Below are positions 33,985 through 43,711 of a DNA stretch of 64,000 nucleotides, piece by piece. The notes below the pieces were generated by a model that was not told the origin of the DNA, searched no databases, and saw only the letters and a list, made by a program, of their open reading frames with translations. This DNA comes from Alloyangia pacifica (GTDB lineage Bacteria; Pseudomonadota; Alphaproteobacteria; Rhodobacterales; Rhodobacteraceae). The first letter of the stretch is position 1. Each line of letters begins with the position of its first letter. The DNA lies in assembly GCF_900116195.1 (NCBI RefSeq), contig NZ_FOZW01000012.1, positions 62,001 to 126,000 on the forward strand, read 5' to 3'. The position numbers and the translations under genes are program-made.

Positions 33985-34794
33985 TCACTCGGCGGCGCGG
34001 GGCATCGGCACCACCCGCTCGGGTCTCGGCTCTTCGGGGACCTCGGGGGCGGGGGCATCCATGCTGACCGTGGCCTCCGGCAAGATCTCGGGCAAGATCT
34101 CGGGAAGGATGTCTTCGAGTTCGTCCACAAGCCTTGCAAGCTGTGCTTGCGCAATCGCCTCGTCGAGTTCCAGCCGCTCGTGCCAGCGCCGGATCTCGAC
34201 CGCCGCGGCCTTGGCCTTGTCGATGCGGATGTTGAAGTCCTCGACCTCCTGTTGGCGGGCTACGAGAAAATCCTGCGCTCTCTGTACGTTACGATCTGAA
34301 TAGGTGCGTGCAAGGTCCCGCGACACGTGGCTCATCTGGGCGGCAACCTCGAGCACAGAGGGCTCCAGTTCGGCAAGATCGGGGTGGTCACGCAGGTAGG
34401 CAAGGCGTTCGCGTACCGAATCGAATTCCGATTGCAGCTTGAAGACCCCCTCGCGATCCGCGCGATGCGACATGGCGTAGGCGCGGGCGATGTCGCGCAT
34501 GCCGATCTGAAACGAGCGATGCGAACGTTCCAGCGCCATGACATGCGCGGCATTGGGCAGGTAGGAAAGCAGAACAAGAGCAAGGCCGGCAAGGCTGCAC
34601 TGGACCCAAAGTCCCGCATTCTCAAGTGGTTGTCCGCCAAGACTGATGTCGAGTTCAAGCCAGGGCGCAAGTCCGGCAGCGGCGGCGGCGGTCCAGATCA
34701 GCAGGGCCAGCCCGGCGGCGCCGACGACAATGAATGCCAGCCTCTGGAAGACATAGTGCAGGGCCAGACCTGCGTCACGAAGTTGGGACACCAT
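33985..34794 (-). CDS. Membrane protein with long coiled coil, unknown function
   Basis: Protein of 269 residues from the ATG at 34794 (GGGAG upstream; a second ATG at 34818 has no site). Two membrane segments (LAFIVVGAAGLALLIWTAAA and WVQCSLAGLALVLLSYLPNA) at about residues 15-85 are followed by a long charged helical region (ERSHRSFQIGMRDIARAYAM to EIRRWHERLELDEAIAQAQL). A repeated DILPEILPEILPEA segment and a proline-rich tail follow. Such proteins downstream of radA in Rhodobacteraceae are uncharacterised. The layout suggests an anchored, possibly oligomeric scaffold. I did not recognise a named family. Confidence 0.75.
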   Translation of the reverse strand: MVSQLRDAGLALHYVFQRLAFIVVGAAGLALLIWTAAAAAGLAPWLELDISLGGQPLENAGLWVQCSLAGLALVLLSYLPNAAHVMALERSHRSFQIGMRDIARAYAMSHRADREGVFKLQSEFDSVRERLAYLRDHPDLAELEPSVLEVAAQMSHVSRDLARTYSDRNVQRAQDFLVARQQEVEDFNIRIDKAKAAAVEIRRWHERLELDEAIAQAQLARLVDELEDILPEILPEILPEATVSMDAPAPEVPEEPRPERVVPMPRAAE

Positions 34795-34948
34795 GGGGGA
34801 CTCCCAAGAAAAAGCCAAAGAAAGAACAGTAAAGAAATAGAATAGGTCGAGTGTACCGAAAGGAGAGGAAAATGTTAACTTTAATGACCGGCGCTAAGTC
34901 CGTGTGAACAATCACAGTGGCAGAATTGCAATTGTGCCGGGAATGGAC

Positions 34949-35389
34949 TCAGTGCTGATCGCCTTTGCCGCGGCTTTCCAGCAAGCCGACAATCAGTGAT
35001 GCGAGGACGCAGAAGGTAAAGAGATAAAGACCCCAGCCGGTCTCGATCCGGCCTATGCCCATGCCCTTGACCAATGTGACATAGACCGCGACGAGAAAGA
35101 TGTCGGCCATGGCCAGCTTGCCCAAACCGTTGATCAGTGGAAGCGCGCGCCGCGGCAGGCGGCCGAACTGGATCAAGGCCAACCCTCCGAGTTTCACCAT
35201 CGGCGCCACCAGCGCGAAAAGCGCCACCACCAGCGCCAGAAACACGTCGCTGTGCCAGAGCGTCACGATGCCGGAAATGACGCTGATTTCCGACAGGCCG
35301 AAGAGCGGCAGGAGACCGGCGCGCATCAGCGGGGCGAACCAGGCAATCGGATAAAGCACGAAGAGCGCGAGGTTGGCGTATTTCAGCAT
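34949..35389 (-). CDS. Paraquat-inducible protein A-like membrane protein
   Basis: Protein of 146 residues with four membrane helices: LALFVLYPIAWFAPL, ALVVALFALVAPMVKLGGLA, LINGLGKLAMADIFLVAVYV and LYLFTFCVLASLIVGLL. The segment KLGGLALIQFGRLPRRALPL followed by GKLAMADIFLVAVYVTLVKG is the PqiA domain pattern, here as a single half instead of two repeats. PqiA works with PqiB in lipid transport between membranes; no pqiB is present. ATG at 35389. Downstream of the mlaF operon on the same strand. Confidence 0.8.
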   Translation of the reverse strand: MLKYANLALFVLYPIAWFAPLMRAGLLPLFGLSEISVISGIVTLWHSDVFLALVVALFALVAPMVKLGGLALIQFGRLPRRALPLINGLGKLAMADIFLVAVYVTLVKGMGIGRIETGWGLYLFTFCVLASLIVGLLESRGKGDQH

Positions 35390-35449
35390 GCGTCTGCCTT
35401 ATCTTCGGAAGCTGCCTGCGGGAAGGGTCTTCGGATAGGGTCTTCGGAT

Positions 35450-35513
35450 AGGGGCGCTGCCCCTCTCCGCCTGACGGCGAATTCACCCCGGCGTATTTGG
35501 AAAGAGAAGAAGA
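35450..35513 (-). repeat. Dispersed intergenic repeat, copy B
   Basis: Read on the minus strand it begins CTTCTTCTCTTTCCAAATAC, continues GCCGGGGTGAATTCGCC and ends with the hairpin AGGGGC-AGC-GCCCCT (35450-35464). It sits immediately after the stop of the gene at 35520. Next to it, GGGTCTTCGGATA is directly repeated at 35425-35437 and 35438-35450. Confidence 0.8.
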
Positions 35514-35519
35514 CCGGAC

Positions 35520-35903
35520 TCAGAGAAAGCCTGCCGCCAGCCACAGACCGATGAGCGCAGCGACGAGCAGGATATGCAGGACGTCGATCAGGCGAAAGCG
35601 CCGGCCTGGCAGGGCGGCGCTGAGCGCGAGCGGCAGGGAGGCAAGGAGTAGGGCAGGGAGGCCCTGCTGCCAGGCCAGCAGGCGGGACAGGGCAGGCAGC
35701 GACGCCGCATGGACGTAGGCCGGCGCGATGCTTTCATAGATGCCGAGCACGGCCATGATCAGGGAAAGCATCGCCGCCATGCGCGACGGACCGCGGCCGA
35801 AGAGGCTCCGGACAAGCGCGAGGATCGCCAGCACTTCGAAGTAGACGAAGCTCTTGAAGACGATCAGCGCGAGCAGAAGCGGGCTGGGTTCGAACAGGCT
35901 CAC
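35520..35903 (-). CDS. Small four-helix membrane protein of the mla operon, unknown function
   Basis: Protein of 127 residues with hydrophobic segments LLLALIVFKSFVYFEVLAIL, MAAMLSLIMAVLGIYESIAP, LPALLLASLPLALSAALP and VLHILLVAALIGLWLAAGFL. No family recognised. The start is GTG at 35903, overlapping the mlaF stop (GTGA), so it is translationally coupled to the transporter genes and may be an accessory subunit. A cation-transporter or paraquat-inducible function is conceivable but not supported. Confidence 0.7.
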   Translation of the reverse strand: MSLFEPSPLLLALIVFKSFVYFEVLAILALVRSLFGRGPSRMAAMLSLIMAVLGIYESIAPAYVHAASLPALSRLLAWQQGLPALLLASLPLALSAALPGRRFRLIDVLHILLVAALIGLWLAAGFL

Positions 35904-36646
35904 CGCAGTGCCTCGATCGGGCCGTCTGCCTTACCACGAATGAACTGCTGCACGTAAGGATCGGTGGTCGCGTCCATTTCGCCTACCGACCCTTCCCAGC
36001 GAACCTTGCCGTCGTGCAGCATCGCAACGCGGTCGGCGATGGCGCGCACCGAGCTCATGTCGTGGGTGATGGTCAGCGCGGTGGCGCCCATCTCGGTGAC
36101 GATCTCGCGGATCAGGTCGTTGATCACCCCGGCCATGATCGGATCGAGGCCCGTGGTTGGTTCGTCGAAGAAGATGATCTCGGGCTCGGCGGCGATGGCG
36201 CGGGCGAGCCCGACACGTTTCTGCATGCCGCCCGAGAGCTCTGCGGGCAGGCGACCCGCGACCTCGGGGCCGAGCCCGACGCGGCGCAGCTTTTCGATGG
36301 CGATCTCGCGCGCTTCGCGGCGCGGGCGCTTGAGCGGGCCGCGCAGCAGGCGGAAGGCGACGTTCTGCCAGACCGGCAGGGAGTCGAAGAGGGCGGCGCC
36401 CTGGAACAGCATGCCGAAACGCGCGAGGAAGGCCTCGCGGTCGCCGCGCGTGGCGTCCTGCCCGTCGATCTCGATCCGGCCGCTGTCGGGGGTGACGAGC
36501 CCGAGGATGCATTTCAGCAGCACCGACTTGCCGGTGCCCGAGCCGCCGATGATCACCATCGAGCTGCCTTTCGGCACATGCAGCGAGGCGCCGCGCAGCA
36601 CCGGCGCGCCGTCGAAACTCTTGTGCAGGTCCGAAAGGGTGATCAT
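35900..36646 (-). CDS. mlaF: Lipid-transport ABC ATPase MlaF-like
   Basis: Protein of 248 residues: Walker A IGGSGTGKSVLLKCILGL near residues 33-50, signature LSGGMQKRVGLARAIA, Walker B IIFFDEPTTGLDPIMAGVIN, H-loop ALTITHDM. The sequence GGSGTGKSVL and GGMQKRVGLAR are typical of MlaF/TtgA-family ATPases that move phospholipids between the inner and outer membrane. ATG at 36646 overlaps the mlaE stop by four bases. Confidence 0.92.
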   Translation of the reverse strand: MITLSDLHKSFDGAPVLRGASLHVPKGSSMVIIGGSGTGKSVLLKCILGLVTPDSGRIEIDGQDATRGDREAFLARFGMLFQGAALFDSLPVWQNVAFRLLRGPLKRPRREAREIAIEKLRRVGLGPEVAGRLPAELSGGMQKRVGLARAIAAEPEIIFFDEPTTGLDPIMAGVINDLIREIVTEMGATALTITHDMSSVRAIADRVAMLHDGKVRWEGSVGEMDATTDPYVQQFIRGKADGPIEALR

Positions 36647-37449
36647 GCCGAGAAGAACACCCCTGTCAGCAGGAAGTTGGCGGCAAGGATCAGGATTGCC
36701 GCAGCCTCGACCGAGGACTTGGTCGCGCGGCCCACCCCCTGCGCGCCGCGGCCCGAGTGCATGCCGTAGTAGCAGCCCATGAGCGCCGCGATGCCGCCGA
36801 AGGCACAGCCCTTGGCGAGCGACGAGAGCACGTCGAGCGGCTCGAGGAAGTCGAGCGTGTTCTTCAGGTAGCCCACCGGGTTGAAACCAAGCGAGCTGGT
36901 GGCCACGGCGTAACCACCGGCGATGCCGATCACGTCGCCCACCGCCACCAGCAGCGGCACGGTGATGAGCGCCGCCAGCAGGCGCGGCGCGACGAGGTAT
37001 TTCATCGGCTCCGTGGAGAGGGTGACCAGCGCGTCGATCTGCTCGGTCACCTTCATCGTGGCGATCTCGGCTGCGATCGAGGAGGTGACGCGTGCCGCGA
37101 TCATCAGCCCGACCAGCACCGGGCCGAGTTCACGCACCATGCCGATGGCGACGATCTGCGGCACCACGGCCTCGGCGTTGAAGCGGGCGCCGCCGGAATA
37201 GATCTGCAGCGCCAGCGCGCCGCCGGTGAAGATCGCGGTCATGCCTACCACCGGAAGCGACAGCCAGCCGATGTTGAGCAGTGCCAGCGCGAACTCGCGC
37301 GGATAGAGCGGTGGGCGGGCAATATGGCTCATTGCGGTCAGCGCGAAGAGTGTCACGCGCCCCGTCGCTGCCAGTGCCCGTATCACGGTTCGGCCGAGCG
37401 TCCCAAGCGCCGCGACCAGCGGCGCTGCGAGGGCTCCGCCGAAGCTCAT
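36643..37449 (-). CDS. mlaE: Lipid-transport ABC permease MlaE-like
   Basis: Protein of 268 residues with five or six membrane helices and the MlaE signature ([20 protein letters not shown], then [20 protein letters not shown]). It forms the membrane part of the phospholipid transport complex with MlaF. A substrate-binding MlaD (MCE) subunit is not encoded next to it, so the complex either uses one from elsewhere or differs in make-up. Its ATG overlaps the alr stop by four bases. Confidence 0.92.
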   Translation of the reverse strand: MSFGGALAAPLVAALGTLGRTVIRALAATGRVTLFALTAMSHIARPPLYPREFALALLNIGWLSLPVVGMTAIFTGGALALQIYSGGARFNAEAVVPQIVAIGMVRELGPVLVGLMIAARVTSSIAAEIATMKVTEQIDALVTLSTEPMKYLVAPRLLAALITVPLLVAVGDVIGIAGGYAVATSSLGFNPVGYLKNTLDFLEPLDVLSSLAKGCAFGGIAALMGCYYGMHSGRGAQGVGRATKSSVEAAAILILAANFLLTGVFFSA

Positions 37450-38483
37450 TCGCCCCGGTAGACCCGCGCGTAGCGGTTGCCGAGCGAGGTGAGGATCTCG
37501 TAGCCGATCGTGTCGATGTGGTTGGCCAGGTGATCGACGGTCTGGTGCGGTCCGAGCAGTTCGAGCGTGTCGGGCATCGTGTCGACCGCGGTGACGTCGA
37601 CGGTGATGAGATCCATCGAGATGCGGCCCAGCAGCTTGCAGCGGGTCTCACCGGCCCAGAGGTAGGTCTTGGGGGCGAGGGCACGCTGCAGCCCGTCGGC
37701 GTAGCCGGCCGAGATCGTCGCGACCTTCATCGGCGAGCGGGCGACGAAGGCGTTGCCGTAACCCACCGACTCGCCGGTCTTCACCTCGCGGGTCTGGATC
37801 ACCGGGATGTGCAGCGAGACGACCCGTTTCGCCTCGCGGAAGGGCATGCCGCCATAAAGGCCGATGCCGGGGCGGGTGACGTCGAAGTGGTAGTTCTTGC
37901 CCAGCAGGATGCCGCCGGTGGCCGAGAGCGAGCGGGGCGCGTCGATGCCGTCGGTCATCTCGCGGAAGTTTCGCAACTGGTGGGCGTTCATGCCGTGGTT
38001 TGGCTCGTCGGCGCAGGCCAGGTGCGACATGATCAGCCGCGGCTTCTGCTTCAGCGCCAGCTCGCGCAGGGCGGCCCATTCCTCGGCCTCCATGCCGAGG
38101 CGGTTCATGCCGCTGTCGAGCTGGATGCCAAAGGGATGCCCTGGCAGCGCCTCAACGTGGCGCAGCATCTGGTCGATGGAGTTCAGCATCGGCGTCAACC
38201 CGGCCGATTTGATCAGCGCCGCATCGCCCGCCATATGGCCGCCGAAGACGTTGATCTCCGGGCCATCGCCGAGCGCCTTGCGGACCGCCGCGCCCTCTTC
38301 GACCGTGGCGGTGAAGAAGCGGCGCACGCCTTCGCGCGCCAGCATCGGCGCAACCCTGTCGGCGCCGAGGCCGTAGGAATCTGCCTTTACGACGGCGCCG
38401 CTCTCGCAATCGGAGAGGGCGTCGAGAGCGCGCCAGTTGGCGCGGATCGCATCGAGATCGATGGTAAGCTGTGCCTGTGCCAT
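37446..38483 (-). CDS. alr: Alanine racemase
   Basis: Protein of 345 residues. The PLP lysine is K33 in [13 protein letters not shown], followed by the barrel domain and the second catalytic residue, tyrosine, in [12 protein letters not shown]. It converts L-alanine to D-alanine for peptidoglycan. Start ATG at 38483. It heads the alr-mlaE-mlaF-small protein unit. dnaB upstream (184-base gap with repeat copy E) runs in the same direction, an order often seen in alphaproteobacteria. Confidence 0.94.
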   Translation of the reverse strand: MAQAQLTIDLDAIRANWRALDALSDCESGAVVKADSYGLGADRVAPMLAREGVRRFFTATVEEGAAVRKALGDGPEINVFGGHMAGDAALIKSAGLTPMLNSIDQMLRHVEALPGHPFGIQLDSGMNRLGMEAEEWAALRELALKQKPRLIMSHLACADEPNHGMNAHQLRNFREMTDGIDAPRSLSATGGILLGKNYHFDVTRPGIGLYGGMPFREAKRVVSLHIPVIQTREVKTGESVGYGNAFVARSPMKVATISAGYADGLQRALAPKTYLWAGETRCKLLGRISMDLITVDVTAVDTMPDTLELLGPHQTVDHLANHIDTIGYEILTSLGNRYARVYRGE

Positions 38484-38586
38484 GGCGCGTTGATTGCCGG
38501 GCGGGCAGGGGGCGTCAAGAGGGAAAGCGCCGCAGACGGGGGGCGATCGCCCTGCTGTGGGCGCAGGGCCTCTGGAGGGGGCAGGA

Positions 38587-38637
38587 GCGGGGGTTTCACA
38601 CCCCCGCGCCCCCGTGGGATATTTGGACCATGTGGAA
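38587..38637 (-). repeat. Dispersed intergenic repeat, diverged copy E
   Basis: On the minus strand: CTTCCACATGGTCCAAATAT, then CCCACGGGGGCGCGGGGGTG and the hairpin GCGGGGGT-TTCAC-ACCCCCGC (38587-38607 on the plus strand). It keeps the CCAAATA core and G/C-rich hairpin of copies A-D. It lies between alr and dnaB. Confidence 0.65.
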
Positions 38638-38667
38638 GTCGGACGAGGGCGGCGTGGCCGCCGGGCG

Positions 38668-40155
38668 TCAGAAGTTGTCGCCTTCGCCGTTCTGCCAGGG
38701 GCGTACGAGGTTGCCGAAACGCGTGAAGCGACCCTCGAAGCTGAGCTCCACCGTGCCGATCGGTCCGTGACGCTGCTTGCCGATGATCACTTCGGCCTTG
38801 CCGTGCAGGCGTTCCATGCGCTCCTGCCAGGCGGCCATCTCGTCGAGGCGGTCGTCCGAGGGCTTCTCGCGCTCGACGTAATATTCCTCGCGGAACACGA
38901 ACATCACCACGTCGGCGTCCTGTTCGATCGAGCCCGATTCCCGCAGGTCCGACAGCTGCGGGCGCTTGTCCTCGCGGCTTTCCACCTGGCGCGAGAGCTG
39001 CGACAGGGCGATCACCGGGATGTTCAGTTCCTTGGCGATGGCCTTGAGGCCCATCGAGATCTCGGCGATCTCGTTGACCCGGTTCTCGGCGGTGCCGCGC
39101 ACCAGCTGCAGGTAGTCGACCATCAGCACGTCGAGCCCATGCGTCCGCTTCAGCCGCCGTGCGCGCGCCGCGAGCTGGGCGATCGGGATCGCGGGGGTAT
39201 CGTCGATGAACAGCGGGCAGGCCTCGAGGCTCTTCGCGGCATCGACGAAGCGGCGGAACTCGGCCTCGGTCATGTCGCCGCGGCGGATCTGCTCCGAGGG
39301 CACCTCGGCGGCTTCCGACAGGATACGCGCGGCCAGCTGCTCTGCGCTCATCTCGAGCGAGTAGAAGCCGACGACGCCGCCCTCGATCGCGCCCTCGGTG
39401 CCGTCGTGGCGGGTGCCCTTCTTGTAGGCCTTGGCGATGTTGAAGGCGATGTTGGTGGCCAGCGAGGTCTTGCCCATCGAGGGACGTCCGGCGAGGATCA
39501 GAAGGTCCGAGGGGTGCAGCCCGCCCAGTTTCTTGTCCATGTCGATGAGGCCGGTGGATACGCCCGCGAGTCCGCCCTCGCGCTGGTAGGCGGCGTTGGC
39601 GACGTTCACCGCATCGGTCACGGCGCGCAGGAAGGACTGGAATCCGCCCTCGGTCTGGCCCTGCTCGGCAAGCTTGTAGAGGGCCTGCTCGGCCTGCACG
39701 ATCTGTTCGCGCGGCTCGGATTTCACATCGACCTTGGTGGCGCGGTCCGAGATGTCGCGACCGAGCCGGATGAGATCGCGGCGCACCGCCAGGTCGTAGA
39801 TCATCTGCGCGTAGTCGCGCACGGCAAAGCTGGAGACTGCCGCGCCGGCGAGGCGGGCGAGATAGGCCGGCCCGCCCAGTTCCTTGAGCCCCTCGTCATC
39901 CTCCATGAACGCCTTGAGCGTCACCGGCGAGGCGAGGTTGTTCTTGGCGATGCGGGCGGCGGCGATCTCGAAGATACGGCGATGGACGGGATCGTAGAAA
40001 TGCTGCGGTCCGAGGATGGCCGCGACCCGGTCGTAGACGTCGTTGTTGGTCAGGATCGCGCCCAGCAGCTGCTGCTCGGCTTCGATCGAATGCGGCATCG
40101 TGTCGGCCTGTTCGACCTCGACGCCGGTGGCGTTGAATACGCTTTGATCGTTCAT
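38668..40155 (-). CDS. dnaB: Replicative DNA helicase
   Basis: Protein of 495 residues. N-terminal domain ([20 protein letters not shown]) binds the primase; the RecA-like motor has Walker [21 protein letters not shown], Walker [16 protein letters not shown], and the C-terminal arginine-finger region REEYYVERE. It unwinds DNA at the replication fork. ATG at 40155. The 289-base gap upstream contains the promoter; nothing else is recognised in it. An insertion-like stretch ([13 protein letters not shown]) after the Walker A region is common in alphaproteobacterial DnaB. Confidence 0.96.
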   Translation of the reverse strand: MNDQSVFNATGVEVEQADTMPHSIEAEQQLLGAILTNNDVYDRVAAILGPQHFYDPVHRRIFEIAAARIAKNNLASPVTLKAFMEDDEGLKELGGPAYLARLAGAAVSSFAVRDYAQMIYDLAVRRDLIRLGRDISDRATKVDVKSEPREQIVQAEQALYKLAEQGQTEGGFQSFLRAVTDAVNVANAAYQREGGLAGVSTGLIDMDKKLGGLHPSDLLILAGRPSMGKTSLATNIAFNIAKAYKKGTRHDGTEGAIEGGVVGFYSLEMSAEQLAARILSEAAEVPSEQIRRGDMTEAEFRRFVDAAKSLEACPLFIDDTPAIPIAQLAARARRLKRTHGLDVLMVDYLQLVRGTAENRVNEIAEISMGLKAIAKELNIPVIALSQLSRQVESREDKRPQLSDLRESGSIEQDADVVMFVFREEYYVEREKPSDDRLDEMAAWQERMERLHGKAEVIIGKQRHGPIGTVELSFEGRFTRFGNLVRPWQNGEGDNF

Positions 40156-40444
40156 GCCTGTCCCCTTGGCCCGGTCCCCAAGGCTCGATGCTGGGGCCCG
40201 ACGTCTTCTTGTGTCCCTAAGATATCCCCACCGGCTCCCCCGAGTCCCGCAGGTGCAAGCGTCTTAACGCGCCCGGGATCGCGGACCAATCTGGAAATCT
40301 CTGTGGACGATTTCGGGATAACCGGAAATGGCACCGGCTCCTGCGCCTGCTCTTGGAGATATCGTAGCAGGATCGCGATTTTTCGCAACATTTGGTAGAG
40401 GTCTCGGGGCGGAGGGAAAAAGCCTCCGCCCCCCGAAAATCAGC
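40156..40444. other. Intergenic region between dnaB and pyrE
   Basis: This 289-base gap lies upstream of dnaB and downstream of pyrE on the minus strand. No gene, dyad or repeat of the dispersed family was recognised. It probably carries the dnaB promoter and the end of the pyrE transcript. Confidence 0.5.
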
Positions 40445-41122
40445 TCATGCGCCGTTTTCCGCCTGCCATTTGCGCGGGTCCGCGAGGAAGGCCTCGACCG
40501 CCGCCAGCGTTGCGGGCTCGAAGCCGCCGCGCGCCTTGGCCTCGGCCAGGACGTCATGCCAGGTGCACAGGTAGTGCAGCTCGACGCCGTGATCGCCGAG
40601 GGTCTTCGTGGTCTCGGGGAAGATGCCGTAGTAGAAGATCACCGCGGTGTGGGCACAGGTGGCGCCGGTCTCGCGGATGGCATCGACGAAGCTGAGCTTC
40701 GAGCCGCCATCGGTGGTCAGATCCTCGACGAGCAGCACGCGCTGGCCCTCGGTCATCTTGCCCTCGATGCGGGCGTTGCGGCCGTAGCCCTTGGGCTTCT
40801 TGCGCACGTAGGTCATCGGCAGCGCCATGCGCTCGGCCACCAGCGCAGCGAAGGGAATGCCCGCGGTCTCGCCGCCGGCGATATTGTCGAAGGCCTCGAA
40901 GCCGGCATTGCGCATGACGGTGACGGTCAGGAAGTCCATCAGCGTCGAGCGGATGCGCGGGTGCGAGATCGGCGTGCGGCAGTCGATGTAGACCGGCGAG
41001 GGCAGGCCGGAGGCGAGCTTGAAGGGCTCGTCGCCCATGAAGTGAACCGCGCCGATCTCCCAGAGCATCCGCGCCGTCAGCCGGGCCATTTCTTCTTGCG
41101 AGGGATAGGACGAGGGGATCAT
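40445..41122 (-). CDS. pyrE: Orotate phosphoribosyltransferase
   Basis: Protein of 225 residues. The PRPP-binding motif is [20 protein letters not shown], preceded by [20 protein letters not shown]. It makes orotidine monophosphate in pyrimidine synthesis. Start ATG at 41122 with a strong AAAGGAG site. It lies downstream of pyrC on the same strand, 135 bases away with repeat copy D between, so two pyrimidine genes are adjacent. Confidence 0.95.
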   Translation of the reverse strand: MIPSSYPSQEEMARLTARMLWEIGAVHFMGDEPFKLASGLPSPVYIDCRTPISHPRIRSTLMDFLTVTVMRNAGFEAFDNIAGGETAGIPFAALVAERMALPMTYVRKKPKGYGRNARIEGKMTEGQRVLLVEDLTTDGGSKLSFVDAIRETGATCAHTAVIFYYGIFPETTKTLGDHGVELHYLCTWHDVLAEAKARGGFEPATLAAVEAFLADPRKWQAENGA

Positions 41123-41215
41123 GGGGCAGCTCCTTTGAAAAACCGCGCCCGCCTTAGCGCGAAACCGCGGGGGCGGGAAGGGCGCATCGTGCGCCGCCGC
41201 CCTGCTTCATTGTTC

Positions 41216-41254
41216 GGCAAATACGCCGGGGGTGCGGGGGCAGCGCCCCCGCGC
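41216..41254 (+). repeat. Dispersed intergenic repeat, short copy D
   Basis: CGGCAAATACGCCGGGGGTG followed by the hairpin GCGGGGGC-AGC-GCCCCCGC (41234-41252). It lacks the CTTCTTCTCTTT arm. It lies directly next to the pyrC stop, between pyrC and pyrE. Confidence 0.75.
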
Positions 41255-41257
41255 CGG

Positions 41258-42295
41258 TCAGCCCTCGACCCGCCAGTGCAGCGGCATGCCCGGATCGAAG
41301 ACGGTCACCGGTCCGGCGCCGGTCTCGATCTTGGCGGGGTAGGTGACGGGATCACCCTTCACCAGCGTCACCGTCTCCTCGCTCACCGGCAGGCGATAGA
41401 AGGCCGGGCCGTTGCGCGAGGCGAAAGCCTCGAGCTTGTCCAGCGCGCCGTCCTGCTCGAAGACCTCGGCAAGAATCGACAGCGTATTGGTGGCGGTGAA
41501 ACAGCCGGCGCAGCCGCAGGCGCTTTCCTTGGCGGGATCGGCGTGCGGGGCGCTGTCGGTGCCGAGGAAGAAGCTGGCATCGCCGGAGGTCGCGGCCTCG
41601 CGCAGCGCCAGCCGGTGCTCCTCACGCTTGGCGACGGGCAGGCAGTAGTAGTGCGGCTTGATGCCGCCGACGAGGATGTGGTTGCGGTTGATCACCAGGT
41701 GGTGCGTGGTGATCGTCGCGCCCAGATCGTCGCCACCGGCGCGGGCATAGTCGACACCCTGCTTCGTGGTGATGTGCTCCATGACCACGCGCAGGCCCGG
41801 GGTGGCGCGGCGGATCGGATCGAGCACCCGGTCGATGAACACGGCCTCGCGGTCGAAGATGTCGATGTCGCTGTCCACGACCTCGCCATGCACGCAGAGC
41901 GGGATGCCCTTCTCGGCCATCAGTTCGAGCACCGGGCGCACCTTGTCGAAATCGCGCACGCCGGAGGCGGAGTTGGTCGTCGCGCCCGCCGGGTAGAGTT
42001 TAAGCGCTGTGATGATGCCGGCATCAAAGGCCGCGGCCACGTCCGAAGGATCGGTGGTCTCGGTCAGGTAGAGCGTCATAAGCGGGGCAAAACCGCTGCC
42101 CTCGGGCAGCGCGCCGAGGATCCGGTCGCGGTAGGCGGCGGCCTGGTCGCCGGTCACCACCGGGGGCACGAGGTTGGGCATGATGATCGCCCGGCCGAAG
42201 TGGCGGGCGGATTCGGGTGCGATGCCGGCCAGCATCTCGCCATCGCGGAGGTGCAGGTGCCAGTCGTCGGGGCGGCGGAGCGTGATCTGGGTCAT
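41258..42295 (-). CDS. pyrC: Dihydroorotase
   Basis: Protein of 345 residues, the class II (E. coli PyrC-like) type. The zinc motif HLHLRDGEM is near residues 14-22, and [24 protein letters not shown]-like central strands and [20 protein letters not shown] follow. It closes carbamoyl-aspartate to dihydroorotate. ATG at 42295 is used; the frame continues upstream without similarity. The 226-base gap upstream separates it from the divergent cysK gene. Confidence 0.95.
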   Translation of the reverse strand: MTQITLRRPDDWHLHLRDGEMLAGIAPESARHFGRAIIMPNLVPPVVTGDQAAAYRDRILGALPEGSGFAPLMTLYLTETTDPSDVAAAFDAGIITALKLYPAGATTNSASGVRDFDKVRPVLELMAEKGIPLCVHGEVVDSDIDIFDREAVFIDRVLDPIRRATPGLRVVMEHITTKQGVDYARAGGDDLGATITTHHLVINRNHILVGGIKPHYYCLPVAKREEHRLALREAATSGDASFFLGTDSAPHADPAKESACGCAGCFTATNTLSILAEVFEQDGALDKLEAFASRNGPAFYRLPVSEETVTLVKGDPVTYPAKIETGAGPVTVFDPGMPLHWRVEG

Positions 42296-42521
42296 GGGCA
42301 GGGCGTTAGCACGCGCGCGGGCGCCGGGCCAGATGCTTGCGCGGAGTGGGGGCACGAAACATCGGATTTACCGTTCTGCACGTCCGCGAGGGGCCCCACG
42401 GCTGAAACATCGCTGAAACAACGGCCACCGCCGCTGAAACCCTTGCAACCCGATCCTGCGCGCTCGCCCTGCCGGTTTGGGGTAAGGTGCCTTTACGGAA
42501 ACACTGCCAGGGAGAGACATC

Positions 42522-43601
42522 ATGGACGCCTCGACGCCCACCGAAACCATCGGCCGCGGCCGCCTCTACGACAGCATCGTCGACACCGTGGGCAACACGC
42601 CCGTGGTGCGGATCAACCACCTCGCGCCCGAGGGGGTGGAGATCTACGTGAAGACCGAATTCTTCAATCCCGCCGCCTCGGTCAAGGACCGGCTGGCGAT
42701 GAGCATCATCGAGACCGCCGAGAAGAATGGCACGCTGAAGCCGGGCCAGACCGTGGTCGAGGCGACCTCGGGCAACACCGGCATCGGGCTGGCCATGGTC
42801 TGTGCCGCCAAGGGGTATCCGCTGGTGGTCACCATGGCCGACAGCTTCTCGATCGAGCGCCGCAAGCTGATGCGTATGCTCGGCGCCAAGGTGGTGCTGA
42901 CGCCGCGCGCCGAGAAGGGCTTCGGCATGTACCGCAAGGCGGTGGAGCTGGCCGAGAAGAACGGCTGGTTCCTCGCTCGCCAGTTCGAGACCGAGGCCAA
43001 TGCCGCCGTCCACGAGGCGACCACCGGGCGTGAGATCGTCAATGATTTCGACGGCAAGCGGCTCGACTATTTCGTCACCGGCTACGGCACCGGCGGCACG
43101 GTTACCGGCGTCGCTAGGGTGCTGCGCAAGGAGCGGCCCGATACGAAGATCGTCCTGTCGGAGCCGGCGAATGCGCAGCTGGTCGGCAGCGGCATCGCGC
43201 AGGGCCGCGCCGCCGATGGATCGCCCACTGGGAGCCACAGCGCCTTTGAGCCTCATCCCATACAGGGCTGGACGCCGGATTTCATTCCCGCGGTGCTTCA
43301 GGACGGTCTCGATGCCGGGGCCTATGACGAGCTGATCCCCGTGGCGGGCCCGGACGGCATCGCCTGGGCCAGGAAGCTGGCGATGAAGGAAGGCATCCTG
43401 ACCGGCGTCTCCGGCGGCTCGACATTTGCCATCGCCATGCAACTGGCCGAAAAGGCCGCGCCCGGCACGGTGATCCTTGCCATGCTGCCCGACACCGGTG
43501 AGCGCTACATGACCACGCCGCTCTTCGAGGGGATCGAGGAAGACATGGACGACGCCGAAAAGGCGCTCTCGCTTTCCACCCCATCGAGCCAGATGGGCTG
43601 A
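42522..43601 (+). CDS. cysK: Cysteine synthase A-type PLP enzyme
   Basis: Protein of 359 residues. PLP lysine in NPAASVKDRLAMSII near residue 57; PLP phosphate loop and substrate motifs VEATSGNTGIGLAMVCAAKG and YGTGGTVTGVARVLRKE. It forms cysteine from O-acetylserine and sulfide. It has about 35 residues more at the N- and C-termini than E. coli CysK, and a small insertion around GSPTGSHSAFEP. A related activity such as cystathionine beta-synthase cannot be ruled out. ATG at 42522 with GGGAGAGAC upstream; a terminator follows. Confidence 0.88.
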   Translation: MDASTPTETIGRGRLYDSIVDTVGNTPVVRINHLAPEGVEIYVKTEFFNPAASVKDRLAMSIIETAEKNGTLKPGQTVVEATSGNTGIGLAMVCAAKGYPLVVTMADSFSIERRKLMRMLGAKVVLTPRAEKGFGMYRKAVELAEKNGWFLARQFETEANAAVHEATTGREIVNDFDGKRLDYFVTGYGTGGTVTGVARVLRKERPDTKIVLSEPANAQLVGSGIAQGRAADGSPTGSHSAFEPHPIQGWTPDFIPAVLQDGLDAGAYDELIPVAGPDGIAWARKLAMKEGILTGVSGGSTFAIAMQLAEKAAPGTVILAMLPDTGERYMTTPLFEGIEEDMDDAEKALSLSTPSSQMG

Positions 43602-43620
43602 CCCAGAGACCCGACGGCAA

Positions 43621-43656
43621 GAAGGGCGCGAGACATCCCGCGCCCTTCTTCTCTTT
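43621..43656 (+). terminator. Terminator after cysK
   Basis: Ten-base-pair stem GAAGGGCGCG at 43621-43630 with CGCGCCCTTC at 43639-43648, 8-base loop, then TTCTCTTT. The T-rich tail merges into repeat copy C. Confidence 0.85.
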
Positions 43657-43665
43657 CCAAATACG
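43645..43665 (+). repeat. Dispersed intergenic repeat, short copy C
   Basis: The arm CTTCTTCTCTTTCCAAATAC of the repeat starts at 43645, fused to the cysK terminator. The hairpin half of the repeat is absent. Confidence 0.7.
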
Positions 43666-43711
43666 CACGGTGCGGCGGTTCAGCCGGGAGGACCGTCCCA
43701 GTTTCGCGTGC

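Noticed and set aside
34075-34115. Short direct repeats AAGATCTCGGG as a regulatory repeat
   Set aside because: They lie inside the coding sequence and encode the repeated ILPE units.
40328-43033. Open frame of about 900 codons on the plus strand across pyrE and pyrC
   Set aside because: Antisense shadow of two clear pyrimidine genes on the minus strand; no domain.
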